Assembly: GCA_964395095.1 (NCBI GenBank) | Contig: CAYMZZ010000007.1 | Location: forward strand, 1-64,000 | DNA from: CAYMZZ01 sp964395095 | GTDB taxonomy: Bacteria > Bacteroidota > Bacteroidia > Chitinophagales > Chitinophagaceae | DNA length: 64,000 nt | Reading direction: 5' to 3' | In this document: piece by piece, positions 16,983 to 25,850 of the stretch | Layout of the letters: each line of letters opens with the position of its first letter | How positions within the stretch are numbered: the stretch's first letter is position 1 | Program-made: the position numbers and the translations under genes | The notes under the pieces: generated by a model | Told to the model about the DNA's origin: nothing | Seen by the model: only the letters and a program-made list of their open reading frames with translations | The model's database searches: none

Positions 16983-17738
16983 ATGGATAATTCCAAAAAC
17001 AAAGAGTTTCACAGTTCGCTTGACCTGACCAACGACGAGCTGGAAGGATTTGTTCCCGAATTGCTCAAAGGGCTTTGGGAGCTGGGAAGTATGCCCGGGT
17101 ATATCATGGAGCTTATTGGCCGAAATAACCTGGGGCAGGGCAGCCATATTATTGACCTCGGTTGTGGAAAGGGGGCTGTTTTGGTTAAACTTGCCGCTAA
17201 GTTTGCTATAAAGGCTGTCGGGGTCGACAGGGTTCCTGGCTTTATTGAAGAAGCCAACATTTACGCGAAGAACTATGGTGTTTCCGACAGGGTGCAGTTC
17301 AAGATAGGCGACATCCTTGAAACCATACCAAAAACCCCGCCGCAGGATATAGCGATTTACGGATACGATTCCGCCATTTTGGGTGATTTGGCGAACAGCA
17401 TACGACAACTGTCAAATTGCCTGAAGCCAGACGGCTATATTTTACTGGAATACACGTTTGCAGAACAATGGAGGGAAGGGAGGCTGAGTGAGCATGATAT
17501 GTTGAATAGTATAGTGCAAACAGGTTATCGTATTTTGGACAGAATAGATTGGGACAGAGAGCTGTTAAAGGAGACCAACAGACAGAATACGGCCATCATC
17601 AAAAAAAATGTGCAGCGGTTGGTTTCGCAATACCCCGAAAAGACCGTAATTTTTGAGGAATACCTCCGAAATCAACTCGACGAATGTGAAGAATTGGAGA
17701 ATGACTATATCTGTACCACCGTTTTGCTGGGTCGTTAG
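16983..17738 (+). CDS. SAM-dependent methyltransferase
   Basis: The 251-aa protein has a class I methyltransferase core. Motif I is IIDLGCGKGAVLVKLA (about residues 56-71), an acidic residue follows in VGVDRVPGFIEEA, and a later strand is QDIAIYGYDSA. The C terminus is rich in charged residues. The substrate is unknown. No neighbour suggests a pathway. Confidence 0.82.
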   Translation: MDNSKNKEFHSSLDLTNDELEGFVPELLKGLWELGSMPGYIMELIGRNNLGQGSHIIDLGCGKGAVLVKLAAKFAIKAVGVDRVPGFIEEANIYAKNYGVSDRVQFKIGDILETIPKTPPQDIAIYGYDSAILGDLANSIRQLSNCLKPDGYILLEYTFAEQWREGRLSEHDMLNSIVQTGYRILDRIDWDRELLKETNRQNTAIIKKNVQRLVSQYPEKTVIFEEYLRNQLDECEELENDYICTTVLLGR

Positions 17739-17856
17739 GGCTGTGAAGCATAGTCGCCGTTTCGCAAAAGTGGTTTTGGGGTAATGGGAGGTTCTGCCCC
17801 GGTAATTATCAGAACCTGGTAAGACAATTTGCTGTTCATGCCGTCAACATTGTAGG

Positions 17857-18306
17857 ATGATAAAATTAAGGCCGATACATCCCGACTTTCAATTCCTGCT
17901 CGACTTCAAAGACCAGGCGCTTATGGAGCTGTTTCGGGATTTACGGGAATATATCCTGGAACAGTATCCCGACAGTAATGAACTGCTCTATCACACGCAT
18001 GCGTTGACAGCCGTATTTTCCATTTCCGAAAAGCTATCAGATGCGTTTTGTATGATCCCGATTTATACCAGTCATTTGAACTTGGGTTTCAACAAGGGAA
18101 CGCTTTTGAAGGACCCCAACAAGCTATTGACCGGAACAGGCAATTTGATTAGGCATATAGATGTGAAGAAAAAGAATGACTATAGAAACCCCAAAGTCAA
18201 AGCCCTGATCAGGGAGGCGATTGATTTTGCCATAAAAGATATGGGCAAGCCTGTAAAGGCAACGGGGCTGACTATTTCAAAAATACAACCCCATACCAGG
18301 CCGTAA
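17857..18306 (+). CDS. DUF1801-like protein, copy 1
   Basis: The 149-aa protein resembles the DUF1801/YdhG-like fold (HPDFQFLLDF..., LREYILEQYP, ELLYHTHALTAVFSISEKLS, CMIPIYTSHLNLGFNKGT, LTGTGNLIRHIDV). A second copy lies at 21264-21713 in the same orientation. Most differences are in the first 45 residues; the last 100 or so differ at only two. The start is ATG 17857. The function is unknown. Confidence 0.75.
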   Translation: MIKLRPIHPDFQFLLDFKDQALMELFRDLREYILEQYPDSNELLYHTHALTAVFSISEKLSDAFCMIPIYTSHLNLGFNKGTLLKDPNKLLTGTGNLIRHIDVKKKNDYRNPKVKALIREAIDFAIKDMGKPVKATGLTISKIQPHTRP

Positions 18307-18494
18307 ACTATTGTACAGCATTTTTCAGATCAAAAGGTGAATTTCTAAAATCGGAATTGCTTTCCCGGAAAGAGTTGGATAATGATACGAGGGAATATCG
18401 TTACAGGCTCTTGTTTAGTAAAGAAATAGTAGGGTTAACCATACTGTTCAACAACGACAATAAGATAGTCAGTCTGCAAACAAGCGAATTTTAG
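18299..18494 (+). pseudogene. C-terminal fragment of an unidentified protein
   Basis: A frame overlapping the end of the preceding gene encodes about 63 residues without a start (FFRSKGEFLKSELLSRKELD, then YRYRLLFSKEIVGLTILFNN, ending IVSLQTSEF at TAG 18492). The pattern of a polar helix then strand-like IVGLTILFNN-DNKIVSL reads like the end of a DUF3887-type domain, but that is a guess. It is probably what was left when this DUF1801 copy landed here. Confidence 0.3.
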
Positions 18495-18617
18495 TGGTTT
18501 AAAATTCCCTTCCCGAACTTCCGCCCCATGGCGGAGTTAAATTTTCATATGCTTTCAAGCTAAACCCTGTAGATTCAAAGATAGATTTTATTTGGCCACG
18601 CCAAATTTCGCTCTTCC

Positions 18618-21023
18618 TCACTCCGTCCTCAACGATTTCACGGGATTAGCCATTGCCGCTTTGATGGCCTGAAAACTTACCGTTAGAAATGCAATCAGCA
18701 GCGCAATGCCGGCGGCAGCAATAAATACCCACCAGCTTACCGGAATACGGTAGGCAAAATCCTGCAACCAGCGGCTCACACCAAACCAGGCAATGGGCCA
18801 GGCGATGAGGTTGGCGATAATGACCAGCCGCAGAAAGTCGATCGACAACATGGCCGTGATATTTTGTACCGAAGCGCCCAACACTTTTCTAATCCCGATT
18901 TCTTTTACCCTTCTTTCGGCCGAATAGGATGCAAGGCCAAACAGACCCATACAGGAAATAAGGATAGCCAGCCCGGCAAGTATCGCCACCACCTGGCTAA
19001 CGGCGCGGTCCGACTCATAAAGTTGCGCGAAATGTTCATCCAGAAATTCATACTCAAACGGCTGGTCGGGATTAACCCTGGCCCAGGACGCCGCAATATG
19101 CGAAATGGCTTCTGAAACCCGGGAACCATTTATCCGCACGGACACTTCGCTATAGCCCCAATCTTTCTGGCAAAAAATGGTGAGGGTTTCTATTTTATGA
19201 TGAAGCGAATTAAAATTAAAGTCGGCAGATACACCGGCTATAAAACCCGTGGAATCCATACCACCAAAACCATACATTTTGCCGATCAAAGATTCGTAGC
19301 TGGCATTGGGCTCATCTTTCAACATCTCTTTGGCCATTGTTTCATTCACGATATAAGCCCTGGCGTTGTCCGTTGCGTCATTCTTAAAATTGCGTCCGGC
19401 TAAAATGGGAATTTTGTAAAGTGTAAGGTAATCGGGGTCCACAATCACCTGCGAGGAAGTGATGGGCCGGGCGGGTCCATTGCCGTGAAAGATCATACCT
19501 GCCTGGTGCAGGTTATTCCCCAGCTTTTGTTGCGAGGCGGTTACACTGTTTACAAGGAGATTGCTCAGCAGTTCCTGCTTGAGTGTTTCATATCGGGCTC
19601 CTGTGGCACGGTTCAATGGGATGGTCATCACCTGATCGCGATTAAAGCCCGGGTCTTTGCTTTGCATATAGCTCAATTGCCTGACTGCGAAAACCGTTCC
19701 TATAATCAAAAGGATGGCGCCGGCGAACTGTCCAATCACCAACGCATTTCTTAGTGAGCTCTTGCTTTTTCCTGCGAAGATAGAGCCCTTCAATACCCGA
19801 ATGGGTTGGAAGGAGGAAAGATAACTGGCGGGGTATAAACCGGCCAGTACACCCACCACTATGGTGGCGAGAACAATCAGCAACATCAAAGCCGGGTTAT
19901 CCAGCGGTAAGCGCAGGTCACGCTGGCTCAGGTTATTGATTGCGGGCAGCGAAAGCAAAACAATGCCGATGGCCAGCAACAGCGCGATTAATGAAAGCAG
20001 GATTGATTCGCCCAGGAATTGACCCGCGAGTTGGGAACGTTCCGCACCAATAGCTTTTCGGATGCCCACTTCCCGCGCACGCTCTGCGGAACGTGCCGTG
20101 GAAAGATTCATGAAATTAATAATGGCGATGATCAGGATGATAATCGCAATAGCGGAAAAGATATACGTGTAGCGGTTATCGAACTTTTTGTAGTTTAAAT
20201 AATCGTGCGTGATATGCACCGAACCCGCATGCACATCCCGAAGGGGTTGCAGAAACAGCTCATAGAATTTCCATCCTTCATATTCCGCCATATATTTTTT
20301 CAGGTAATCCGGAAACTTTTTCTCCAGGGCGGCGATATCCGCATTAGGGTGCAACTCCAGATAGGTAACCAACCAGTTGCCACCCCAGTTGTTCATATTC
20401 TCGGGCCCGGCAATGGTACGAAAGCTTGCCAGGGCATCGAATTGCAGGTGCGAGTTTTCCGGAGCGTTTTTCAGTATGGCCGTAACGGTGAAGCTGATCG
20501 TATCACCCACATATTTATGGATGGTTTTACCAATAGGGTTTTCATTGCCAAACAATTTTTGAGCGCTTTCCTCGGTGAGGGCCAGATTATTGGGTTTCTC
20601 CAAAAAACTTTTTCTATCCCCTGCCAGCAGTTCATAATCGAAAAGTTGCAGAAAATTGGAGTCAACAAATAGCAGTTGGGGTAGATAGATTCGTTTTTCT
20701 CCATATGTCAGGTCTATCTTTTGTTGCTGTCGCACCCGGGTGAAGTTGAGGATCTCAGGAAATTCAGCCTGTAGGGTAGGTCCCATGGGGTACATGGATA
20801 AAGCCACATTTTGCGGCTCTACCATGCCCTCAAACTTTTGTACTTCATCGAGCCGGTAGATGTTTTTGGTATGTATACTGTCGAAGTTCCGTTCGTAAAA
20901 GACGAAGAGCATGATGATGATACAGGCGGCCATGCCGATCGCCAATCCTAAAATATTGATGGCCGAAAAGGCCTTACTCTTCCACATGTTGCGCAAGGCA
21001 ATCTTCAGATAATTTCTGATCAT
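18618..21023 (-). CDS. MacB/FtsX-type ABC transporter permease
   Basis: The 801-aa protein has the duplicated MacB_PCD-FtsX layout of Bacteroidota. There is an N-terminal membrane helix (INILGLAIGMAACIIIMLFV), a periplasmic domain at about 45-270 and three helices at about 285-400, with the hallmark NFMNLSTARSAERAREVGIRKAIGA. A second periplasmic domain (about 430-660) and a second FtsX unit follow (SCMGLFGLASYSAERRVKEI, GIRKVLGASV). These permeases act in lipoprotein export, peptide export or antibiotic efflux. No ATPase gene is adjacent, which is common for this family here. Confidence 0.9.
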   Translation of the reverse strand: MIRNYLKIALRNMWKSKAFSAINILGLAIGMAACIIIMLFVFYERNFDSIHTKNIYRLDEVQKFEGMVEPQNVALSMYPMGPTLQAEFPEILNFTRVRQQQKIDLTYGEKRIYLPQLLFVDSNFLQLFDYELLAGDRKSFLEKPNNLALTEESAQKLFGNENPIGKTIHKYVGDTISFTVTAILKNAPENSHLQFDALASFRTIAGPENMNNWGGNWLVTYLELHPNADIAALEKKFPDYLKKYMAEYEGWKFYELFLQPLRDVHAGSVHITHDYLNYKKFDNRYTYIFSAIAIIILIIAIINFMNLSTARSAERAREVGIRKAIGAERSQLAGQFLGESILLSLIALLLAIGIVLLSLPAINNLSQRDLRLPLDNPALMLLIVLATIVVGVLAGLYPASYLSSFQPIRVLKGSIFAGKSKSSLRNALVIGQFAGAILLIIGTVFAVRQLSYMQSKDPGFNRDQVMTIPLNRATGARYETLKQELLSNLLVNSVTASQQKLGNNLHQAGMIFHGNGPARPITSSQVIVDPDYLTLYKIPILAGRNFKNDATDNARAYIVNETMAKEMLKDEPNASYESLIGKMYGFGGMDSTGFIAGVSADFNFNSLHHKIETLTIFCQKDWGYSEVSVRINGSRVSEAISHIAASWARVNPDQPFEYEFLDEHFAQLYESDRAVSQVVAILAGLAILISCMGLFGLASYSAERRVKEIGIRKVLGASVQNITAMLSIDFLRLVIIANLIAWPIAWFGVSRWLQDFAYRIPVSWWVFIAAAGIALLIAFLTVSFQAIKAAMANPVKSLRTE

Positions 21024-21263
21024 AAGCAGGGACGAGGGGTTTAGGTTGGCTTGAGCCGGGTTCAGGATTTAGTATTACGGCAGATTTCGGTATTTTTCCT
21101 TACCGATTTTATACCAACTTTTTAATGTATTGATTTGTAGCGAATTGATTTTTTCTGCTTGGTTTTTACCATCCGAATTCAATACAGTTATTGTCCGATT
21201 TTGATACAGTGGCCAGGATTTTCCCCATATGTGGAAGTGGGCTTTTGTATCTTAACACTGCAG

Positions 21264-21713
21264 ATGAAAAGCGTAAGACCCATACATCCCGACTTCCAAT
21301 TCCTGCTGGACTTTAAGGACCGGCAGCTAATTGACTTGTTTGCCGACCTGCGGGAGTATATCCTGGAACTTTATCCTGCGAGTAATGAGCTGCTCTATCA
21401 CACGCACGCGTTGACAGCCGTATTTTCCATTTCCGAAAAGTTGTCGGATGCCTTTTGTATGATCCCGATTTATACCAGCCATTTGAATTTGGGTTTCAAC
21501 AAGGGAACGTTATTAAAGGACCCCAACAGGCTATTGACCGGAACAGGCAACTTGATTAGGCACATCGATGTGAAGAAAAAGAAAGACTATAGAAACCCCA
21601 AAGTGAAGGCCCTGATCAGGGAGGCGATTGATTTTGCCATAAAAGATATGGGCAAGCCTGTAAAGGCAACGGGGCTCACTATTTCAAAAATCCAGCCTCA
21701 TACCAGGCCGTAA
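21264..21713 (+). CDS. DUF1801-like protein, copy 2
   Basis: Paralogue of the gene at 17857. The frame is open from 21159, but ATG 21264 gives the same length and alignment as copy 1 (149 aa). Residues from about 46 onward are almost identical to copy 1 in protein and DNA, and similarity ends abruptly just after the shared CCGTAAA stop region. The first 45 residues differ at about ten places, which suggests gene conversion of the 3' part. Confidence 0.75.
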   Translation: MKSVRPIHPDFQFLLDFKDRQLIDLFADLREYILELYPASNELLYHTHALTAVFSISEKLSDAFCMIPIYTSHLNLGFNKGTLLKDPNRLLTGTGNLIRHIDVKKKKDYRNPKVKALIREAIDFAIKDMGKPVKATGLTISKIQPHTRP

Positions 21714-21810
21714 AACATTTGCAGCATTATTCAACAATTCTTTCTGCAGGATCAGATATGCTTTTTCGAAATGGCTTTAACGCTTTCAGGCTGTTTCCAA
21801 CTCCGGAAGT

Positions 21811-21988
21811 TTTAACCGCAACGGGCGCAAAGAATTCCCCGCCACGGCGGGGCGACGAGTGGCTGCGATTTTTAGAAGTATTTGGCAATATCCAGGAGTT
21901 TGGCCTATGTGCTTTTATAACATACCTGCACACGCATCCTATCTTCGCGCCCGCCGCGGCGGGTTCTTTGCGTTCTTTGCGGTTAAAA
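21811..21988. repeat. Dispersed palindromic element, copy 1
   Basis: About 180 bp begins TTTAACCGCAACGGGCGCAA and ends in its near complement (TTCTTTGCGGTTAAAA). A GC-rich palindrome (CCCGCCGCGGCGGG) lies near the right end and CCCCGCCACGGCGGGG near the left. The same overall structure recurs at 58147-58314, including the inner ATACCTGCACACGCATCCTA. A half copy lies at 50399-50440. An open frame spans this copy but only reflects its composition. It is probably a MITE-like or REP-type element. No gene is seen in 21714-22043. Confidence 0.65.
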
Positions 21989-22043
21989 GTGCCTGCAAGC
22001 GCAAGATTTCAGCACCCATAAGCACTTCAACAATCCCCTATTG

Positions 22044-23066
22044 CTAACTGCTTTTACTTTCATAATTCTCCCCCGCCTTTTGCAGCCTTTTCCGGATCCT
22101 GCTCTGTAAGTGCCGTGGGGCCAGGACTTTTATGGATTCACCAAAACCAAGAATTTCCCGCTCCAACTCAAAGTTCAGGACCACATCCAGCCGGATGGTT
22201 ACGCCCTCTTCATCTTCTTTCAACACCTGTTGCGAAGCATGTAAGGGTTTGGTGAGCACATAAGGCGCATTCATCTTATTGAACCAGAGAATTACTTTGT
22301 TGGCCCGATCCTTTTCGGATTTGGTCACTCCAATTGTATCGGAATAATAAAGATCAAAATCCACTCCCTGATAGGGTACAAAGTCTTTGGGAGACATTTC
22401 CATAAATTCAACAATCCGGTCCAGCGCCAGGGTCTGCAGATAGGGATTCTGCCTGGTTTTGCAGATCAGGAACCAGCGGTTGCGGTATTCTTTCAGCAGG
22501 TAGGGATAATAAACCTGTTGCCGGGCTTCACTGGCCCGAAAGGACTGGTAGGTGATTAACAGGGGTATTTTTTTAAGTATGGCCTGGTATAGCGGACCAA
22601 TGTGTTCAAGGCCTTTCAGTAATTGGTTGCCTTCCAGTTGAATATAGCTCTGGCCATTGGTGGTGGATTTCCGGAGCGAATTTTCAAGCCGGGTAACGAT
22701 ATCGCTCATTTCCTCAAAATAAGAGAACCCGCTCATCTGCTGGAGCACGCTTACAATTTCATTCAGTTTTTCCAGGTCAGTATCGGTGATCCGCGACTTA
22801 TTAATGCTATAATCCGGATCTGCGTAGGCATAATACTTCCTGTCGTTTACTACAATCGGTGCGCTGTAGCCCAGCTTATCGCTTCGCATGAGTTGTATAT
22901 CATGCTGAATAGTACGCTTGCTTACTCCATTTTCAATACCCTCATATTCATAGATGGCTTCCGATACTTTTTCAATCAGGTCTTCGAGGGTCCATTTTCG
23001 GTACCGGTTTCTTAAGCATTGGTCGATTGTTTTGTAACGAATCAGCGCAAGTTTATGGATGGCCAT
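22044..23066 (-). CDS. WYL-domain transcriptional regulator
   Basis: The 340-aa protein has an N-terminal winged-HTH-like region (residues about 1-90: ALIRYKTIDQCL...RKWTLEDLIEKVSEA, SKRTIQHDIQLMRSD) and a WYL domain at about 165-250. There is a ligand-binding pattern of YQSFRASEARQ, YYPYLLKEYRNRWFLICKTR and TLALDRI, then the WCX extension to the end. WYL domains are thought to sense nucleotides or nucleic-acid fragments. It is divergent from the tRNA-like/RING-TerD/RtcB unit and is the obvious regulator of it. Confidence 0.88.
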   Translation of the reverse strand: MAIHKLALIRYKTIDQCLRNRYRKWTLEDLIEKVSEAIYEYEGIENGVSKRTIQHDIQLMRSDKLGYSAPIVVNDRKYYAYADPDYSINKSRITDTDLEKLNEIVSVLQQMSGFSYFEEMSDIVTRLENSLRKSTTNGQSYIQLEGNQLLKGLEHIGPLYQAILKKIPLLITYQSFRASEARQQVYYPYLLKEYRNRWFLICKTRQNPYLQTLALDRIVEFMEMSPKDFVPYQGVDFDLYYSDTIGVTKSEKDRANKVILWFNKMNAPYVLTKPLHASQQVLKEDEEGVTIRLDVVLNFELEREILGFGESIKVLAPRHLQSRIRKRLQKAGENYESKSS

Positions 23067-23096
23067 TTGAATAGTTTGTGGTTAGCGAAATAAAGC

Positions 23097-23115
23097 TACG
23101 CAGTCAAGCTGCGCA
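23097..23115 (+). promoter_or_regulatory. Candidate WYL operator, site 1
   Basis: TACGCAGTCAAGCTGCGCA is a 19-bp imperfect dyad (TACGCA...TGCGCA) located 31 bases upstream of the WYL start codon. It matches the reverse complement of site 2 at 16 of 19 positions. The half-site spacing is 7 bases. Confidence 0.5.
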
Positions 23116-23194
23116 GATGTTCTCAAAACAATTATATTGAATGTATAAATAATAGGCTATCAATATAATAAAAAGTTTTAAAAATAATATTTAC

Positions 23195-23213
23195 TGCGCA
23201 GGTCGATTGCGTA
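23195..23213 (-). promoter_or_regulatory. Candidate WYL operator, site 2
   Basis: TGCGCAGGTCGATTGCGTA on the plus strand is site 1 in reverse orientation. It lies 98 bp from site 1, on the side of the tRNA-like gene. AT-rich promoter-like DNA lies between the two sites. The arrangement fits looping or coordinated control of both divergent transcripts. Confidence 0.5.
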
Positions 23214-23328
23214 CCAAGGTAGGCAAATTTGTGGAGTTGAAACAGGAAATAAGTTCTTTTACAATTCACCGGTGAAGCGCAGGACACAACAACACGTTTA
23301 CTTTCTTCCTGCACCATTACCGGCATAT

Positions 23329-23445
23329 GGGGGCAGTAGCTCAGTGGTAGAGCAGGTCAATCTGGTTAATTATCTTTCAGGTCAAAGCAGGTTTACTTCA
23401 GCGTCAATTACGCCCGTGTCATGGGTTCGATTCCCATCTGCCCCC
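23329..23445 (+). ncRNA. tRNA-like RNA with replaced anticodon arm
   Basis: The acceptor stem GGGGGCAG/CTGCCCCC pairs over 8 bp (23329-23336 with 23438-23445). It is followed by TA, a D arm GCTC-AGTGGTA-GAGC, and later a perfect T arm ATGGG-TTCGATT-CCCAT (23421-23437). Between the D arm and the T arm are about 70 nt rather than the usual 22-25. No 5-bp anticodon stem with a 7-nt loop is visible; GCGT-CAATT-ACGC is one small hairpin inside. No encoded CCA follows directly. It is placed upstream of a RING-TerD protein and RtcB, as Y-RNA-like or tRNA-like RNAs are in other RNA-repair operons. It may be an RtcB substrate, a scaffold or a sensor RNA. Confidence 0.75.
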
Positions 23446-23555
23446 CAACAGGTCAAGCCAGACTTACTTCTAACGGTAACTGCGGGTTCGAATCCCGCCC
23501 TTCGGTAGTTTGGCAATAACCTGCAAACAGAAAGGTCAATTGTCGTTTACTTCTA
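23379..23555 (+). repeat. Three spaced copies of an AGGTCAA...TTTACTTC unit
   Basis: Copies begin at 23379 (AGGTCAAAGCAGGTTTACTT), 23450 (AGGTCAAGCCAGACTTACTT) and 23533 (AGGTCAATTGTCGTTTACTT). A partial copy lies at 23354 (AGGTCAATCTGGTTAATT), and a lone GTTTACTT lies at 23297. The first full copy and the partial one lie inside the tRNA-like RNA where the anticodon arm should be. The second lies just before the stray tRNA 3' half. The third lies in the leader of the 23605 gene. Confidence 0.6.
23482..23506 (+). ncRNA. Isolated tRNA 3' half
   Basis: GCGGG-TTCGAAT-CCCGC is a perfect T arm, followed by seven acceptor-like bases CCTTCGG and a T. The matching 5' half (acceptor strand CCGAAGG and a D arm) is not found upstream; instead an AGGTCAA unit occupies that place. 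It looks like a tRNA fragment joined to the repeat. Confidence 0.55.
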
Positions 23556-23604
23556 CTTATTTGGGTTAAGCAACGACAAAATTATCTTTCATAAACCAAC
23601 AGTT

Positions 23605-25842
23605 ATGAACAAAGAACTCTTAAAAATTGGAATCCGCTACAATGCGGTTTACATCGGGAACGATCCCACTAAAGCCCAGCATACGCTGCGGGAAACGACT
23701 GCCAACCTGGTGGCTAATCTGTCGAGACTGGGTTACGCGGTGGATGAATCGCTTTTGCGTGCATTGAATACGCTGGGTGCTCCGGAAATGCTGACGATAT
23801 ACGAAGCGTTTACCGAAGTGCTGCAGGTGAAGAATAACTGGATGCCCCTGGTAAAGGGCTGGGATATTCCCACTGGTGAAAAAAGAGAATTTCACTGGCT
23901 TACGGCTATTGCGAATTATTTCAAGCCGGCAGAAGGAACAATGCTTGCCTGCGGGCACCTGATTCCTTACAATACATTTCCCCTGGAGCGCTACAATGGC
24001 TGCCCTTTTTGCGGTACCCCATTTGAATCGGGCAAGGTGGAAAGCTTTGGTCAGGGTAGCAAGTCGCGCCTGTTGCAGCTTTGGACGGATGTGGAGATGA
24101 AATCGCTATTAGCAGACTTATTGCAATCCAAAACGGCCCTGGATGCTACGCAGGTCCACAGCCTGAATGTGTTGCTGAAGAATTATGGTTTGCCAAAAGT
24201 ATCCATCGCGATGAAGGAGACCCAGATAACGGTGATTGACGCATTGGTGGAAGACAATAAAATATCCGAAGCGGGTACATTATTTACCACACCTGTAGAT
24301 ATTATGAGGTATCTCTGGTTTAAGAAAACGGGTAGCCTGCAGATCGTGGAGCCAAAAACGATCGTAAAAAGAAAAGCAAAGAACAACTCGCATATCATTT
24401 GGTCTCTCGACAACTCGTCGGCGGCCGGCCATATCGCGCGGTTGAATCTGAAACTCAAATACACCAGGCCCCAATGTAAAATGGTGGCCGAGTGGTTGAA
24501 TCAGCTTCCCCTGCCTGCGGAGAAAATCTGCGAGTTGATGCACCCAAAAAGATCGATGTGGGTTCGCTTTATCAGGGCTTTGCGCCTGGCTGAATACGCA
24601 CGTTTGAATGGTATGGAAAAGTTGAAGGAGATTATGGATGTATTCTACAACCAGCGCTATGAAGTATGGAATGGCCAGGTTTCGCAGCTAAGGCTGAAGA
24701 ATGATGCGGAAAGTACTTTTAAGTTGCTACAGCAGCGCCCGGGTATTTTTGCCCGCTCCTTATTTGCCAATATGTTGTGGTTTGGGCCAACGATCACGCT
24801 GGATGCATTTAAGGAGGTAACATCGAAGTTACCGGCCAGGCTCCTGGTTACCTTGAGCAGCTACGCAGATGGCTATTTTGATGCAGAAAGAAAAAGGGTT
24901 GTAAAGCCACTTGGGGGCGCGTCGAAAAAAATACTGGCAAATCCGCTTACCCGTTTGTACACGGCGGAGCAATTGCGTGAAATGAAAAATAAGGTGGAGG
25001 ATCTGTGCCTCGCGGTAATGGAAGAGCGTTTTGCAAAAGCGAGGAATGAAAGCAGGACGATCTTTATCGACAATAGCCTCTTTCACGTGCCGGTTGCTAT
25101 CGGCGACAGAAGCGAAACGATTCATGACCTGCCTTCTTCATTGATGGGTGTGCGTTTTCCGCTGGAGGGAAATACGGTTCGGTTGTTTATGCAATGGGGA
25201 CAGGGCCTGCCCGCCCAACACCTGGATATGGACCTTAGTTGTCATATCGCATACGCCAACATGACCACTGTTTGCTCCTACTATAATCTGTCCACTTTGG
25301 GGGCAAGGCATAGCGGGGACATACGTGAAATTCCCAACCAGGCAGGTACAGCCGAGTATATCGACCTTGATCTGCAGGCACTGGCTTCTGCAGGGGCCGT
25401 TTACGTAACTTTCACCTGCAATGCCTACAGCAACGGAAGCATAACGCCAAACCTGGTGGTAGGGTGGATGAACAGTGCAAATGAGATGCGAGTGTCTCCC
25501 AAAACCGGAGTGGCTTATGATCCATCCTGTGTGCAACATCAGATAAGGGTTAGCCGTACACTGGCCAAAGGTTTGGTATTTGGCGTATTGGATGTGGCGG
25601 CAAGAAAAATAGTTTGGTTGGAGATGCCCTTTGAAGGTCAGATGGTCGCCCAACTGAGTGGAAGTACGGTTCGCACATTGATGGCCAAACTGGAATCAAA
25701 ACTAACCATTGGAAAATTGCTGGAAATAAAGGCCAAAGCGCAAGGACTGGCAAGAGTGGAAGCTGCTGAAGAAGCAGATGAATCGTACACGCGCGAATGG
25801 GCCATGAATACGGCGGCGGTAACACAATTATTAATCGATTAA
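23605..25842 (+). CDS. RING-TerD protein of the MXAN_6230/SCO0854 type
   Basis: The 745-aa protein has a RING-like zinc module at about residues 116-140 (ACGHLIPYNTFPLERYNGCPFCGT: Cys, His, then paired Cys). A long helical middle follows. A TerD-like domain covers about residues 515-690: DMDLSCHIAYA, YYNLSTLGARHSGDIREIP, AEYIDLDLQAL, ACNAYSNGS-like FTCNAYSNGS, VGWMNSAN. TerD domains are linked to stress responses and calcium binding. The RING-like module may bind RNA or protein, or may recruit partners. It ends 8 bases before rtcB and follows the tRNA-like RNAs, so one transcript is likely. The family name comes from memory; the domains are visible in the sequence. Confidence 0.75.
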   Translation: MNKELLKIGIRYNAVYIGNDPTKAQHTLRETTANLVANLSRLGYAVDESLLRALNTLGAPEMLTIYEAFTEVLQVKNNWMPLVKGWDIPTGEKREFHWLTAIANYFKPAEGTMLACGHLIPYNTFPLERYNGCPFCGTPFESGKVESFGQGSKSRLLQLWTDVEMKSLLADLLQSKTALDATQVHSLNVLLKNYGLPKVSIAMKETQITVIDALVEDNKISEAGTLFTTPVDIMRYLWFKKTGSLQIVEPKTIVKRKAKNNSHIIWSLDNSSAAGHIARLNLKLKYTRPQCKMVAEWLNQLPLPAEKICELMHPKRSMWVRFIRALRLAEYARLNGMEKLKEIMDVFYNQRYEVWNGQVSQLRLKNDAESTFKLLQQRPGIFARSLFANMLWFGPTITLDAFKEVTSKLPARLLVTLSSYADGYFDAERKRVVKPLGGASKKILANPLTRLYTAEQLREMKNKVEDLCLAVMEERFAKARNESRTIFIDNSLFHVPVAIGDRSETIHDLPSSLMGVRFPLEGNTVRLFMQWGQGLPAQHLDMDLSCHIAYANMTTVCSYYNLSTLGARHSGDIREIPNQAGTAEYIDLDLQALASAGAVYVTFTCNAYSNGSITPNLVVGWMNSANEMRVSPKTGVAYDPSCVQHQIRVSRTLAKGLVFGVLDVAARKIVWLEMPFEGQMVAQLSGSTVRTLMAKLESKLTIGKLLEIKAKAQGLARVEAAEEADESYTREWAMNTAAVTQLLID

Positions 25843-25850
25843 AAGAAAAT

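Noticed and set aside
21719..22021. 100-codon plus-strand frame
   Set aside because: It lies across a dispersed palindromic repeat, and its residues simply translate the CCGCCGCGGCGGG-type sequence.
23329..23445. Ordinary elongator tRNA
   Set aside because: The acceptor, D and T arms are fine, but no anticodon stem-loop can be formed in the roughly 70 nt between the D and T arms, so it cannot be a normal tRNA unless spliced.
23379..23555. CRISPR array
   Set aside because: Only three imperfect units of about 22 bases with unequal spacing and tRNA parts between them; no cas genes.
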